The notes under the pieces were generated by a model. It had not been told where the DNA came from. It did not search any database and saw nothing but the letters and a program-made list of their open reading frames with translations. The translations under genes were made by a program, and so were the position numbers. DNA of 64,000 nucleotides from Pseudomonadota bacterium (GTDB taxonomy: Bacteria; Pseudomonadota; Gammaproteobacteria; Xanthomonadales; Xanthomonadaceae): the NCBI GenBank assembly GCA_023390905.1, contig JAEWBY010000061.1, positions 1 through 64,000 on the forward strand, in the 5' to 3' direction. Shown piece after piece: positions 44,309 through 53,220 of the stretch (position 1 is the first letter of the stretch; every line of letters begins with the position of its first letter).

Positions 44309-45300
44309 AGACATGGGCACTTTTGACCCTGGGCGCGGCCATGCTGTTGCCGGCCACCCACGCGCTCGCGCAGCAGGCCGATCCGGCGCGCGATCGACAA
44401 TCCATCCTCGCGATGCAGGGCGAATATCGGGTCGATTTCGCCTTCGATGAAACCGTGCTGCTGCAGCCGGGCTACGAGCGCCGGCCGGCGATGCGCAGCG
44501 GCGGCGACGAAACGGTGATCGTGGTCGAGGACGCGCCGACGCGCATCGTGCTCCAGCACGTCCTGGTGGATCCCAAGTCCGGTCACGTCACCAAGCACTG
44601 GCGGCAGGACTGGATCTACGAGGCGCCGCAGCGCTTCGAGTTCACCGCCGATCAGACCTGGACGCGGCGTGCGATTCCGCTCGAACAGACCCAGGGTGCA
44701 TGGACCCAATGCGTCTACGAAGTCAGCGACGCGCCGCGCTATTGCGGCACCGGCCGCTGGGATTACCGCGAAGGCCATGCGACCTGGACCAGTGATACGA
44801 CCTGGCGGCCGTTGCCGCGCCGCGAGTACACCCAGCGCAGTGACTACAACGCGATGTCGGTGGTGAACCGGCACACGCTGACGCCCGGTGGCTGGACCCA
44901 CGAACAGTTCAACACCAAGGTGCTGCGCAAGGCCGATGGCACGCAGGTGGCGCTGGCGCGCGAGTTCGGCTTCAACGATTACCAGAAGGACACCGATGTC
45001 GATTTCCAGCCGGCCTACACCTACTGGAAAGCCACGCAGGACTACTGGGCCAGAGTGCGCGCGCGCTGGGATCGTTTCCTGAGCCAGGATTCGGGCGTGC
45101 ACCTGAAGACGAAGATCGACGGCATGGCGATGATCATTCCGCTGTTCACCCAGGCCGGCTCGCTCGAAGAAGGCAAGGCCGTGACCGATGCAGAGATCGA
45201 TCAGATGTTCAAGCAATGGGTGGAACCGGCGCCCGAGGACCGCACGGCTTCCCGCTGGAGCGCGTGGATGAACAAAGCCCCCGCTGAGCGGGGGCTTCTG
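44305..45300 (+). CDS. DUF6607-like exported protein; no stop codon before the terminator
   Basis: Last gene of the heme operon. Signal peptide MKTWALLTLGAAMLLPATHALA, then a domain resembling DUF6607 proteins that accompany heme receptors (QSILAMQGEYRVDFAFDETV, HWRQDWIYEAPQRFEF, YCGTGRWDYREGHATW, FGFNDYQKDTDVDFQPAYTY). The family part ends about residue 322 (ASRWSAWMN). No stop follows: the frame runs through the terminator hairpin at 45275-45297 and on to 46461, antisense to the PDZ gene. A shift into the adjacent frame would stop at TGA 45285-45287. The end given here is the hairpin. A C-terminal frameshift that removed the stop is the simplest explanation. Confidence 0.75.
45271..45297 (-). 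terminator. Bidirectional terminator between the heme operon and PDZ gene
   Basis: Perfect 10-bp stem AAGCCCCCGC / GCGGGGGCTT with loop TGA (45275-45297). On the minus strand it is followed by TTTGTT, a good terminator for the PDZ gene, which stops 7 bases before. On the plus strand the tail is only CTTCTG, and the hairpin lies inside the open frame of the DUF6607-like gene. Confidence 0.8.
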
Positions 45301-45303
45301 CAT

Positions 45304-46473
45304 TCAGACCGGAACGCCCACGACCGGCGGCGGGGGCGGAGGCGGAGGCGCGGGCGGGGTCGGCGCGCGCGGAGCGGCCGGAGGCGCTGGCGGGGCGACG
45401 TGGCCCACTGCGGGCGTAACGGGCGTCGGCGGTGCGGGAGGCGCGGGCGGCGCCGGCGGCACCGGAATACGCAACGGCATCGCTCGCGGGATCTTCACCG
45501 CCGCGCTCGCGGTCCTGCGATCGCGCAGGTATTCGACTTTGACGGTGCTGTCGGCGGCCTTGCCGCGCAACGCATCCATTACCTCGCGCGGGGAATTGAC
45601 CACCCTGCCATCCACGCGCTGGATCACGTCACCGGCCTGCAATCCGGAAAGCTCCGGCCCGGTCGACAGCACCAGCACGCCCCGTTCGGTGCCGAAGTAG
45701 CGGCCCAGTTGCGGATCGATCGAGGACAGGTTGAGCCCGTTCCAGCGATAGGCCTCGGTCAGTCGCGGCAGTACGCAATCCTCGCCATCGCAGTCGGTCA
45801 GTGCGCGCACGCGCATCAGTTCGCGCTGGATGTCCGGCGTGATCGCCAGTTCGGCCGGCTGGAAATCGAACCCTTCGAAGTTGAAGTCGAAGTTGTCGAT
45901 GTTGGTCACGTCCTCGCCGTCGGGCGACATCACGATGCGCGTGCCCCGCTTGTCGCCGGTGCCGTCCTCGGTGAACACCAGTACCGGATGCCCGGGCTGC
46001 GGTTCGATGGCGACGTTGAGTTCGCTGCCTCCGCGCCGGTAGGTGATCGCGACCGGTTCGCCGAGCTTGATCGTCGCCAGGCTGGCTTTTGCGCTGGCCA
46101 GACGCGTTTCCGCGTCCTTGCCGCCAATGGCCTTGCCGCCGATGCGGACCAGTTGATCGCCGGCGCGCAGCCCGGCGCGCGCGGCGCCGCTGTCGGGAGT
46201 GACGCCGGTGATGCGCACGCCGGCCTGCGGATCCGGCGCGAGCAGTACGCCGATCATCGGCCGGCGCTCGACGCGGCGATGCAGGTTCGCCATTTCCTCG
46301 GCGCGCGAGAGTTCGGCCACCCGCTTGGCGGCGCGCTGGAGTTCCGCGCGCGCGGTGTCCAGTTCCTTGCGGCGTGCGGCCTCGGCCGCATCATCCTGCG
46401 CCCAGGACGCAAAGGTCAGTCCGATTGCGATGGCGACGGTCGCGAGCCGGAAGATTCGTAGCGTTGGTTTCAT
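45304..46473 (-). CDS. Exported PDZ-domain protein with proline-rich tail
   Basis: Envelope protein of 389 residues. A signal peptide (IFRLATVAIAIGLTFASWAQ) and a short coiled stretch (EAARRKELDTARAELQRAAK) are followed by a first PDZ domain (GVLLAPDPQAGVRITGVTPD ... LRAGDQLVRIGGKAI) and a second one (ERGVLVLSTGPELSGLQAGD ... VNSPREVMDAL). No protease triad is seen. The last 60 residues are almost only Pro, Ala and Val, with eight prolines in a row near the end, and may span peptidoglycan or bind partners. It is the third gene behind a sigma factor and its likely anti-sigma, so it may be an adaptor in envelope-stress signalling. ATG 46473. Confidence 0.85.
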   Translation of the reverse strand: MKPTLRIFRLATVAIAIGLTFASWAQDDAAEAARRKELDTARAELQRAAKRVAELSRAEEMANLHRRVERRPMIGVLLAPDPQAGVRITGVTPDSGAARAGLRAGDQLVRIGGKAIGGKDAETRLASAKASLATIKLGEPVAITYRRGGSELNVAIEPQPGHPVLVFTEDGTGDKRGTRIVMSPDGEDVTNIDNFDFNFEGFDFQPAELAITPDIQRELMRVRALTDCDGEDCVLPRLTEAYRWNGLNLSSIDPQLGRYFGTERGVLVLSTGPELSGLQAGDVIQRVDGRVVNSPREVMDALRGKAADSTVKVEYLRDRRTASAAVKIPRAMPLRIPVPPAPPAPPAPPTPVTPAVGHVAPPAPPAAPRAPTPPAPPPPPPPPVVGVPV

Positions 46474-46502
46474 CGTATGCCTCGGTTGCGGTTGCAGTTT
46501 CG

Positions 46503-47321
46503 TCAGTAGATCTGGGCCACTGCGCCATCGGCGCGATAGCCGTTGGCGGCCATCCAGCGTTGCGTGCCTTCCACGCCGGTGAGTCGTTGCAGCGTCGCCA
46601 CGCGCTCGCGCCACAGGCCGACGCGCGCCTGCGCATCGACATCCGGCTGCGACAGGGCCACGTCGATGCTGGCCACGCGATCGTGCAGTTCGGCGCTGAG
46701 CGCCATCGCCGGGCCACTGGCGACGCGATCATCACTGACCTGGGCGAGCAGGGCCTCCAGTTGGGCTGATTCGGCGTAGAGCGTTTCCAGTGCGGCGGTG
46801 TTGTCCGTTTGCGCTGGCGGCGTCGTGGCACTGCGCGACGGATCCGGTACCGATGCGATGGCCGCAGGGGCGGTTTCGCGCGGCTGCGCCTCGACGCGGC
46901 CTCCGGTGCGCGGCCGATCGATCGTGCGCGTGGTGCGCGCCGGTGGTTGCGTGGCCTGGGCGAGCTGCACTGCATCGGCTGGCGTTGTTTCGACGGGCAC
47001 GGCGCGCGTGTTTTGCGTGCCTTCGGTGACGCCTGCGACGCTCGTGGCTGCATCGCGCGGCGGCGCCTCGGGCGTGCGGTGCGCGGCGACAGCCGCCGGC
47101 GACTCGATCGGCTCCGGCTGCCGCGGCCACAGCATCAGCAGCGCCAGACTGGCGGCCATCGCGGCCGGCACCCAGTAGCGGGCGCGCGAACGGCGCCGTG
47201 CGGGGAGCCTGGCACGCAGCTGCGTCCAGCCGTCGGCCGGCGGAGTTTCCAGCGGCATAGCGGCAAATGCGGTGTGCCAGTCCTGTGGGACAGCGGGCCC
47301 GTTCGAAAGGGAATCAGGCAT
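46503..47321 (-). CDS. Probable anti-sigma factor, single-pass membrane protein
   Basis: Protein of 272 residues. A cytosolic N-terminus (residues 1-55, SLSNGPAVPQDWHTAFAAMP) is followed by one membrane helix (YWVPAAMAASLALLMLWP, about 62-80), a low-complexity Ala/Thr/Pro-rich periplasmic linker, and a helical end (LETLYAESAQLEALLAQVSD). There is no zinc-binding HxxxCxxC motif. Its start overlaps the sigma-factor stop by eight bases, and the topology fits a membrane anti-sigma factor. That role is inferred from position. Confidence 0.7.
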   Translation of the reverse strand: MPDSLSNGPAVPQDWHTAFAAMPLETPPADGWTQLRARLPARRRSRARYWVPAAMAASLALLMLWPRQPEPIESPAAVAAHRTPEAPPRDAATSVAGVTEGTQNTRAVPVETTPADAVQLAQATQPPARTTRTIDRPRTGGRVEAQPRETAPAAIASVPDPSRSATTPPAQTDNTAALETLYAESAQLEALLAQVSDDRVASGPAMALSAELHDRVASIDVALSQPDVDAQARVGLWRERVATLQRLTGVEGTQRWMAANGYRADGAVAQIY

Positions 47322-47880
47322 GGGCGGGTTCCTCGATGTGCAGCAGCGTGCGCAGGCGGCGCGTGCCGCGCGCAAGCTGGGATTTGGAAAAACTGGGCGT
47401 GCGCTGCATCAGCCGCGCGATTTCTTCGTGCGTGTAGCCTTCGGCGTGGTACAGCCACAGCACGCTGCGGGTGGCGGCCGGCAACGCGGCCAGCGCACGT
47501 TGCAGCACGGCCGCATCGGCGGCGGCCGGCGGCAGGCTGCCGTGGTCTTCCGGGAGATCGTCCTCGTCGACGGCGATTTCCATGTCGAAGCGGCGGTTGC
47601 GGCGCAGCTTCATCAGCGCTTCGTTGACCGCGATCTGGCGCAGCCAGCCCCAGAAGGGACTGCCGCCGCGGAATTCATCCAGATGGTTGAACAGTTTGAG
47701 CATGGTGTCCTGCAGAACGTCCGAAGCTTCCTCGCGGTCGCCGCAGATCCGCAGCGCCAGGGTGAAGACCGGTCGCTCGAACCAGCGGTAGATCTGCTCG
47801 AACGCGTCCGGGCCCCCGGCGCGGGCGCGGGCCAGCAGGGCATCGGGTACATCGATGGCGAAGTGGGATGTGGGTGGCAT
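47314..47880 (-). CDS. ECF-type RNA polymerase sigma factor
   Basis: Alternative sigma factor of 188 residues. Region 2 is visible as DAFEQIYRWFERPVFTLALR and EASDVLQDTMLKLFNHLDEF with the -10-binding part WGWLRQIAVNEALMKLRRN. Region 4 is ALPAATRSVLWLYHAEGYTH followed by EEIARLMQRTPSFSKSQLAR, an HTH with an unusual Pro-Ser-Phe insertion before the recognition helix. ATG 47880 (MPPTSHF) is chosen; the long open frame above it is a shadow of the SPFH gene. First gene of the sigma/anti-sigma/PDZ unit, divergent from the SPFH gene. Confidence 0.9.
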   Translation of the reverse strand: MPPTSHFAIDVPDALLARARAGGPDAFEQIYRWFERPVFTLALRICGDREEASDVLQDTMLKLFNHLDEFRGGSPFWGWLRQIAVNEALMKLRRNRRFDMEIAVDEDDLPEDHGSLPPAAADAAVLQRALAALPAATRSVLWLYHAEGYTHEEIARLMQRTPSFSKSQLARGTRRLRTLLHIEEPAHA

Positions 47881-47969
47881 GCATCCTGTCCAGATGCGGG
47901 GGACGGCAAAAGGGTTGCAGCGGGGCGCCGATTCGGCCGCGACGGCCCACCCGCGGCCGTGCGCGCCCC

Positions 47970-47975
47970 TATAAT
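47970..47975 (+). promoter_or_regulatory. Promoter -10 of the SPFH-NfeD unit
   Basis: A perfect TATAAT, 25 bases before the start codon of the SPFH gene, with AAGGAG between them. The -35 is not recognisable at 17 bases upstream, so the promoter may depend on another feature. Confidence 0.55.
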
Positions 47976-48000
47976 CGGTCCAAAGTTCAAGGAGAACGAT

Positions 48001-48957
48001 ATGTCTGGCGGTACGATTCTTGCGGTGATCCTGGCGTTCGTCTTTCTGGTCTTCTTCTTCAAGATGGTCCGGATCGTCCCGCAGGGCTTCGAATGGACGG
48101 TCGAGCGCTTTGGCAAGTACACCCACACGCTGTCGCCGGGCCTGCACCTGCTGTTCCCCGTCGTGCAGGCCATCGGCCGCAAGGTCAACGTGATGGAACA
48201 GGTGCTGGACGTGCCGAGCCAGGACGTCATCACCAAGGACAACGCGGTGGTCAAGGTCGATGGCGTGGTGTTCTTCCAGGTGCTGGACGCGGCCAAGGCC
48301 GCCTATGAAGTGTCCAACCTGGAGCAGGCGACCATCGCGCTGGTGCAGACCAACATCCGCACCGTGATCGGTTCGATGGATCTGGACGAATCGCTGAGCC
48401 AGCGCGAGACCATCAACGCCAAGCTGCTTGGCGTGGTCGATCACGCGACCAGCCCGTGGGGCGTGAAGGTCAACCGGATCGAGATCAAGGACATCCAGCC
48501 GCCGCGCGATCTCGTCGATGCGATGGCGCGGCAGATGAAGGCCGAGCGCGACAAGCGCGCATCGATCCTCGAAGCCGAGGGCCTTCGCCAGTCGGAGATC
48601 CTGCGCGCCGAAGGCGAGAAGCAGGGCGCGATCCTGGAAGCCGAAGGCAAGCGCGAAGCGGCGTATCGCGAGGCCGAAGCGCGCGAGCGCCTGGCCGAAG
48701 CCGAGGCCAAGGCGACGGCGCTGGTGTCCGATGCCATCGCACAGGGTGACGTGCAGGCGATCAATTACTTCGTCGCGCAGAAATACGTGGAAGCGTTCCG
48801 CGAACTGGCGACCGCGCCCAACCAGAAGTTCGTGCTGATGCCGATGGAATCCAGCGGCATCATCGGGTCCATCGCCGGTATCGCACAGCTCGCCAGGGAA
48901 GCGCTCGAGCGCCAGCCCGCAACGCCGCCGCGCGTCCCGCCGCGCACCGGAGGCTGA
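48001..48957 (+). CDS. SPFH/band-7 protein (QmcA/paraslipin type)
   Basis: Membrane-anchored scaffold protein of 318 residues. One N-terminal helix (ILAVILAFVFLVFFFKMVRI) is followed by the band-7 domain (QGFEWTVERFGKYTHTLSPG to PPRDLVDAMARQMKAERDKR) and a long Ala/Glu-rich coiled coil (EAEGLRQSEILRAEGEKQGA to about residue 240). Homologues form ring assemblies in detergent-resistant membrane patches and bind FtsH. AAGGAG is placed eight bases from the ATG. The NfeD partner gene follows three bases later. Confidence 0.93.
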   Translation: MSGGTILAVILAFVFLVFFFKMVRIVPQGFEWTVERFGKYTHTLSPGLHLLFPVVQAIGRKVNVMEQVLDVPSQDVITKDNAVVKVDGVVFFQVLDAAKAAYEVSNLEQATIALVQTNIRTVIGSMDLDESLSQRETINAKLLGVVDHATSPWGVKVNRIEIKDIQPPRDLVDAMARQMKAERDKRASILEAEGLRQSEILRAEGEKQGAILEAEGKREAAYREAEARERLAEAEAKATALVSDAIAQGDVQAINYFVAQKYVEAFRELATAPNQKFVLMPMESSGIIGSIAGIAQLAREALERQPATPPRVPPRTGG

Positions 48958-48960
48958 TCG

Positions 48961-49392
48961 ATGCGCTGGGATGTGGTCAGTTGGGCCGCGTTGGCGCTGG
49001 TGCTGATCGCGGCCGAAACGATGGCGCCGGGCGCGTTCCTGCTGTGGATGGGACTGGCCGCCGCCGCGGTCTGCCTGATCGTGCTGGTCGCGCCGGGCCT
49101 GTCACTGCTGGTGCAGGTGGTGTTGTTCGTCGTGCTCAGCGTGGTCGCGGTGATGGTGTACCGGAAGTGGTTCCGCCGCCGCGAGCGACCCAGCGATCAA
49201 CCCCTGCTCAATCGCCGCGCCGAGCAACTGGTGGGGCAGGTGATGGAACTGGATCAAGCCATCATCGATGGACGCGGACGAGTGAAGATCGGCGACGCAT
49301 TCTGGTCGGTGAGCGGCCCGGAACTTCCACGCGGTGCGCGCGTGCGCGTGATCGCGGTCGACGGGATGATCCTGAAGGTGCAGGAGCACTGA
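48961..49392 (+). CDS. NfeD-like membrane protein
   Basis: Short NfeD protein of 143 residues. Two or three membrane helices (AALALVLIAAETMAPGAFLL, LLVQVVLFVVLSVVAVMVYR) are followed by a C-terminal OB-fold (RAEQLVGQVMELDQAIIDGR, RVRVIAVDGMILKVQEH). It is the standard partner of SPFH proteins, encoded three bases after that gene, and is thought to stabilise the SPFH assembly. Confidence 0.92.
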   Translation: MRWDVVSWAALALVLIAAETMAPGAFLLWMGLAAAAVCLIVLVAPGLSLLVQVVLFVVLSVVAVMVYRKWFRRRERPSDQPLLNRRAEQLVGQVMELDQAIIDGRGRVKIGDAFWSVSGPELPRGARVRVIAVDGMILKVQEH

Positions 49393-49393
49393 C

Positions 49394-49894
49394 GTGCACC
49401 CGCGCATGGCCGGCCTGCTGCTCTGCACGCTGCCGGCCGGTGCGCTGGCCGGCGATCTGATCGGCAGGACGGTGCCGCCATACCCGGACGGGTTGCACGA
49501 CGTCGGCGGCAGTTGCCTGACCGATACCCCCGGCTACGAACACATCTGCGATTACTCGATTGGCGTGCTGGCCGACGGCGCGGAAGAAGGCGCGGCACTG
49601 CGCTGGATCGTCCTGGGACGCATGGCCGGTCGCGAAGGCCAGCAGGCGCGCTGGCTGATTACCGATGCGGTGGCCCATCCGGACACCGGGGCGGGCTATC
49701 ACCTGCAGACCGGCACCTGCCGCCTCGACGGCAAGGAGGATGATCGCGTCCTGGCCGTGGTCCGTGACGATCCGCAGGGCGAACTGCTCACCGACGTGGT
49801 GTGGGCGCGCCGCGTGCAATTGCCGCAAGCGCGCTTCCTGCCGATCGAACCGGCGCGGGTCGATTGCCTCAACGAGGCCGCGCTCGGTCTCTGA
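49394..49894 (+). CDS. Exported protein of unknown function
   Basis: Protein of 166 residues beginning one base after the NfeD stop. The GTG start at 49394 has GGAG upstream; an ATG at 49406 would shorten the signal peptide (MAGLLLCTLPAGALAG). The mature part has four cysteines (GSCLTDT, HICDYS, TGTCRLDG, VDCLNEA), compatible with two disulfides in the periplasm. I do not recognise the family. Its tight spacing suggests that it belongs to the SPFH-NfeD transcript. Confidence 0.7.
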   Translation: MHPRMAGLLLCTLPAGALAGDLIGRTVPPYPDGLHDVGGSCLTDTPGYEHICDYSIGVLADGAEEGAALRWIVLGRMAGREGQQARWLITDAVAHPDTGAGYHLQTGTCRLDGKEDDRVLAVVRDDPQGELLTDVVWARRVQLPQARFLPIEPARVDCLNEAALGL

Positions 49895-49973
49895 GGCGCC
49901 GTGCGCGCCGCGCTCTTGTCCGCCGCTGCCCCCATGCCTTCTGGGATAATGGATTTTTGCCCCGGGAGGCGCC

Positions 49974-51080
<1,107 letters not shown>

Positions 51081-51202
51081 GCGTGGAGCGGTCGCGATCC
51101 GGTGTCGGGTCGCGGCCACACCGCGCGTCTTCCCGCGCTCGCGTTAGCCGCTAAACTAGCCACCTCTTTCCGCCCCAACCGCCACCCAATCGGAGCAGCC
51201 AA

Positions 51203-51598
51203 ATGAGCGAGATTCCCGGCGATCTCAAATTCCTCAAATCCCATGAATGGGCCCGCGTCGAAGGTGGCGGCCGCGTCACCGTCGGCATTTCCGATCACGC
51301 ACAGGGACTGCTGGGTGATCTGGTCTACGTTGAACTGCCGAACGTGGGCGACCGCGTGGAAGCCGGCAACGCGAGCGCGGTCGTCGAATCGGTCAAGGCC
51401 GCGTCGGACGTCTACAGCCCGGTCACCGGCAAGATCGTCGAGGTCAATGCGGCGCTGGCCGACAAGCCGGAAACCATCAACGAGGATGCCTACGGCGAAG
51501 GCTGGCTGTTCGTCGTGGAAGCCGAGGAGCCGGATCAGATCAACGAACTGCTCTCGCCCGACGACTATGCCGAACTGCTGGAAGACGAAGACCACTGA
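51203..51598 (+). CDS. gcvH: Glycine cleavage system H-protein
   Basis: Lipoyl carrier of 131 residues, shuttling the aminomethyl group between P and T proteins. The lipoylated Lys lies in [20 protein letters not shown], and [20 protein letters not shown] is the typical start. Length and charge match the family. A strong terminator begins 26 bases after the stop, so the gcvT-gcvH unit ends here. Confidence 0.97.
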   Translation: MSEIPGDLKFLKSHEWARVEGGGRVTVGISDHAQGLLGDLVYVELPNVGDRVEAGNASAVVESVKAASDVYSPVTGKIVEVNAALADKPETINEDAYGEGWLFVVEAEEPDQINELLSPDDYAELLEDEDH

Positions 51599-51623
51599 GT
51601 CCGCCGTCTACGCGTGCATACCG

Positions 51624-51654
51624 ACCGGCCGCTTCCCGCGGCCGGTTTTTTTTT
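51624..51654 (+). terminator. Terminator of gcvH
   Basis: Perfect 9-bp stem ACCGGCCGC / GCGGCCGGT with loop TTCCC, followed by nine T residues (51646-51654). It ends the glycine cleavage transcript. Confidence 0.95.
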
Positions 51655-52190
51655 GCACATCCTTCACATCGTCGACGCGCGCGGCGGTCGCGTGCACCAC
51701 CAGGTGGCGGAAAACCGTCGCGCGCCGGGTGAGCATGGTGTGGAAGCGGCCGCTCGGATGCGTGGCGATCGGGCATGCGGAACGTCGCATGCGCCCGCTT
51801 CGATAACCCGCGTTCCGCTGATCCGATCCTCGCCGGGCGGCCGAAGAAAGACGAGATGCGTCGTCGAAAGCGAAAAAAAAGTTGCGCAGTTCGGCGCAAA
51901 TGGATGGTTGCGGCGCCCTAAATCGGACCGCTCGACGGAAAAATTTTTAGGCCGGGTTTAGTCGCCAATCGACCCGATGCCGGGCAACGCGCCGCGGCCG
52001 TGTTCGTGATCGCCTCGACCGGAAAATCGATCGTGCAAAAAAAAATGCGCGCTTTTTCCCGCGTTTTTTCATCGACCGCTTTTGCCGCGCCGGTCCGGCG
52101 GAGTTCGATCCGCGATGTTCGCTGCGTGTGGTCGATGCGCACGCTGCAGCGCCGCGTCCGACGGGCGGAAAAAAAAATTGCGCGAAGGTG
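51655..52190. other. Gene desert rich in A-tracts
   Basis: No supported gene in 536 bases. Long A runs occur at 51873-51880 (A8), 51939-51948 (A5T5), 52037-52045 (A9) and 52169-52177 (A9). Three of them are followed by TTGCGC or TGCGCGC. TTGCGC-AGTTCG-GCGCAA (51882-51899) is a 6-bp inverted repeat next to the first A8 and could act as a weak minus-strand terminator. The stretch is far more A-rich than its neighbours and is probably curved or silencer-binding DNA upstream of the H1-like gene. Confidence 0.55.
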
Positions 52191-52219
52191 TTGACACTTC
52201 CAAAAAGCGTGATTAGGTT
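52191..52219 (+). promoter_or_regulatory. Promoter of the H1-like gene
   Basis: A consensus -35 TTGACA (52191-52196), a 17-base spacer and -10 TAGGTT (52214-52219). An A9 run 14 bases upstream could serve as an UP element. The predicted start near 52226 leaves a leader of about 350 bases before the H1-like start codon. Confidence 0.7.
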
Positions 52220-52223
52220 TCGC

Positions 52224-52560
52224 GCAGCAGACAGATGCTGCGGAAGCGAGTGAGTCGGATCAACACGACAGCGCGAGTGACAACAAGGCCGATCGTCCCA
52301 GCCCAGGTTGCGGCGGACGCAGGCATCGCTTCCCCCGAAAAAACGCGAACGACTTTTCCCGCACCTGCATCGCCCGGCGATGCGGGTGCTTCCGTATTTG
52401 TAGGGGACCACGTCAGAAGGGTCCCTGCAAAAGAATCCGGTTCAACGCGCCTGGCGCGTCGACGGTTGCCGGCGGGTGCGACTCCCGCGGCTGATTGCGC
52501 AACTGGGCCTGCCTTCGGGCAGAGGTGTCGTACCCCGATGTACCTAATCCAAGTTCACTG
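52224..52560 (+). ncRNA. Structured 5' leader of the H1-like gene
   Basis: Six stem-loops can be drawn by eye: GCAGCA/TGCTGC (52224-52241); a 13-bp stem GCACCTGCATCGC/GCGATGCGGGTGC with one G-U pair (52361-52389); GGGACC/GGTCCC (52404-52425); ACGCGC/GCGCGT (52445-52459); GCGGG/CCCGC (52472-52488); CTGCC-TTCG-GGCAG with a UUCG loop (52509-52522). No U-run ends any of them. I do not recognise a known RNA family. It could be a regulatory leader or a processed RNA. Confidence 0.45.
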
Positions 52561-52575
52561 ACGAGGAGCCATCAC

Positions 52576-53010
52576 ATGGCAATGAAGAAAGCCACCAAGA
52601 AAACTGCAAAGAAGGCCGCCAAGAAGGCGACCAAGAAGGCAGGTGCGAAGAAGACCGTGAAGAAGGCCGCCAAGAAGGCCACCAAGAAGGCCGCCAAGAA
52701 GGTGACCAAGAAGGCCGCGGCGAAGAAGACCGTGAAGAAGGCCGCCAAGAAGGCGACCAAGAAGGCCGCTGGCAAGAAGACCGCGAAGAAGGCTGCCAAG
52801 AAAGTAGCCAAGCGTCCTGCCAAGAAGACCGCCAAGAAGGCCACCAAGAAGGCCGCTGGCAAGAAGACCGCCAAGAAGGCTGCGAAGAAGACTGCCAAGA
52901 AGGCCACCAAGAAGGCTGCTGGCAAGAAGACCGCCAAGAAGGCGGCTCGCAAGTCCAAGAAGAAAGCGGCTCCGGTCGCGCTGCCGGCCACCCCGGCTCC
53001 GCTGATCTAA
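52576..53010 (+). CDS. Histone H1-like lysine/alanine-rich DNA-binding protein
   Basis: A 144-residue protein built almost entirely of Ala, Lys and Thr in repeats of the type KKATKKAAKK, with spacer units AGKKTAKKAAKK, and ending SKKKAAPVALPATPAPLI. It resembles bacterial histone H1-like and AlgP/AlgR3 C-terminal tails, which coat DNA or RNA. MAMKKATKK at 52576 is the start, behind GAGGAG; an upstream ATG at 52495 lies inside the structured leader. Codon use is dominated by AAG, GCC and ACC. The repeat content makes length variation between strains likely. Preceded by an exceptionally A-rich region. Confidence 0.85.
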   Translation: MAMKKATKKTAKKAAKKATKKAGAKKTVKKAAKKATKKAAKKVTKKAAAKKTVKKAAKKATKKAAGKKTAKKAAKKVAKRPAKKTAKKATKKAAGKKTAKKAAKKTAKKATKKAAGKKTAKKAARKSKKKAAPVALPATPAPLI

Positions 53011-53039
53011 GCCACACCCCGATTAGCCGTATCCATCAG

Positions 53040-53077
53040 ACTCTCTCCCTGTGCCCAGCAGGGAGGGAGTTTTTTTA
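53040..53077 (+). terminator. Terminator of the H1-like gene
   Basis: Stem ACTCTCTCCCTG / CAGGGAGGGAGT (12 bp with one wobble), loop of 7, followed by a T-run ending at 53077. It lies 29 bases after the stop. Confidence 0.93.
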
Positions 53078-53220
53078 TGCGCGTCGCATCGACGGCCGCT
53101 TCAGGCTGCGCGCACGTGCAAGCGCCGGGGCGACCGCAGCGCGCGCTGTGACACCGCCCGTGGCTCGCCACGCCAGGGCATGCGCTCTACTCTGGGCGGG
53201 ATCCTTCCGCGGAGACGCAG

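Noticed and set aside
45301..46461. Long plus-strand open frame continuing from the heme-operon gene
   Set aside because: Past 45300 it is antisense to a well-supported PDZ protein and has Arg-rich, low-quality composition; treated as a lost stop, not a real 718-residue protein.
51614..51961. Plus-strand frame of 115 codons after gcvH
   Set aside because: It begins within the gcvH terminator and spans the A-tract region; no family resemblance.
52544..53017. Minus-strand open frames across the H1-like gene (Ser/Trp-rich and Ala/Phe-rich)
   Set aside because: These are mirror images of the AAG/GCC repeats; no ribosome site or promoter.
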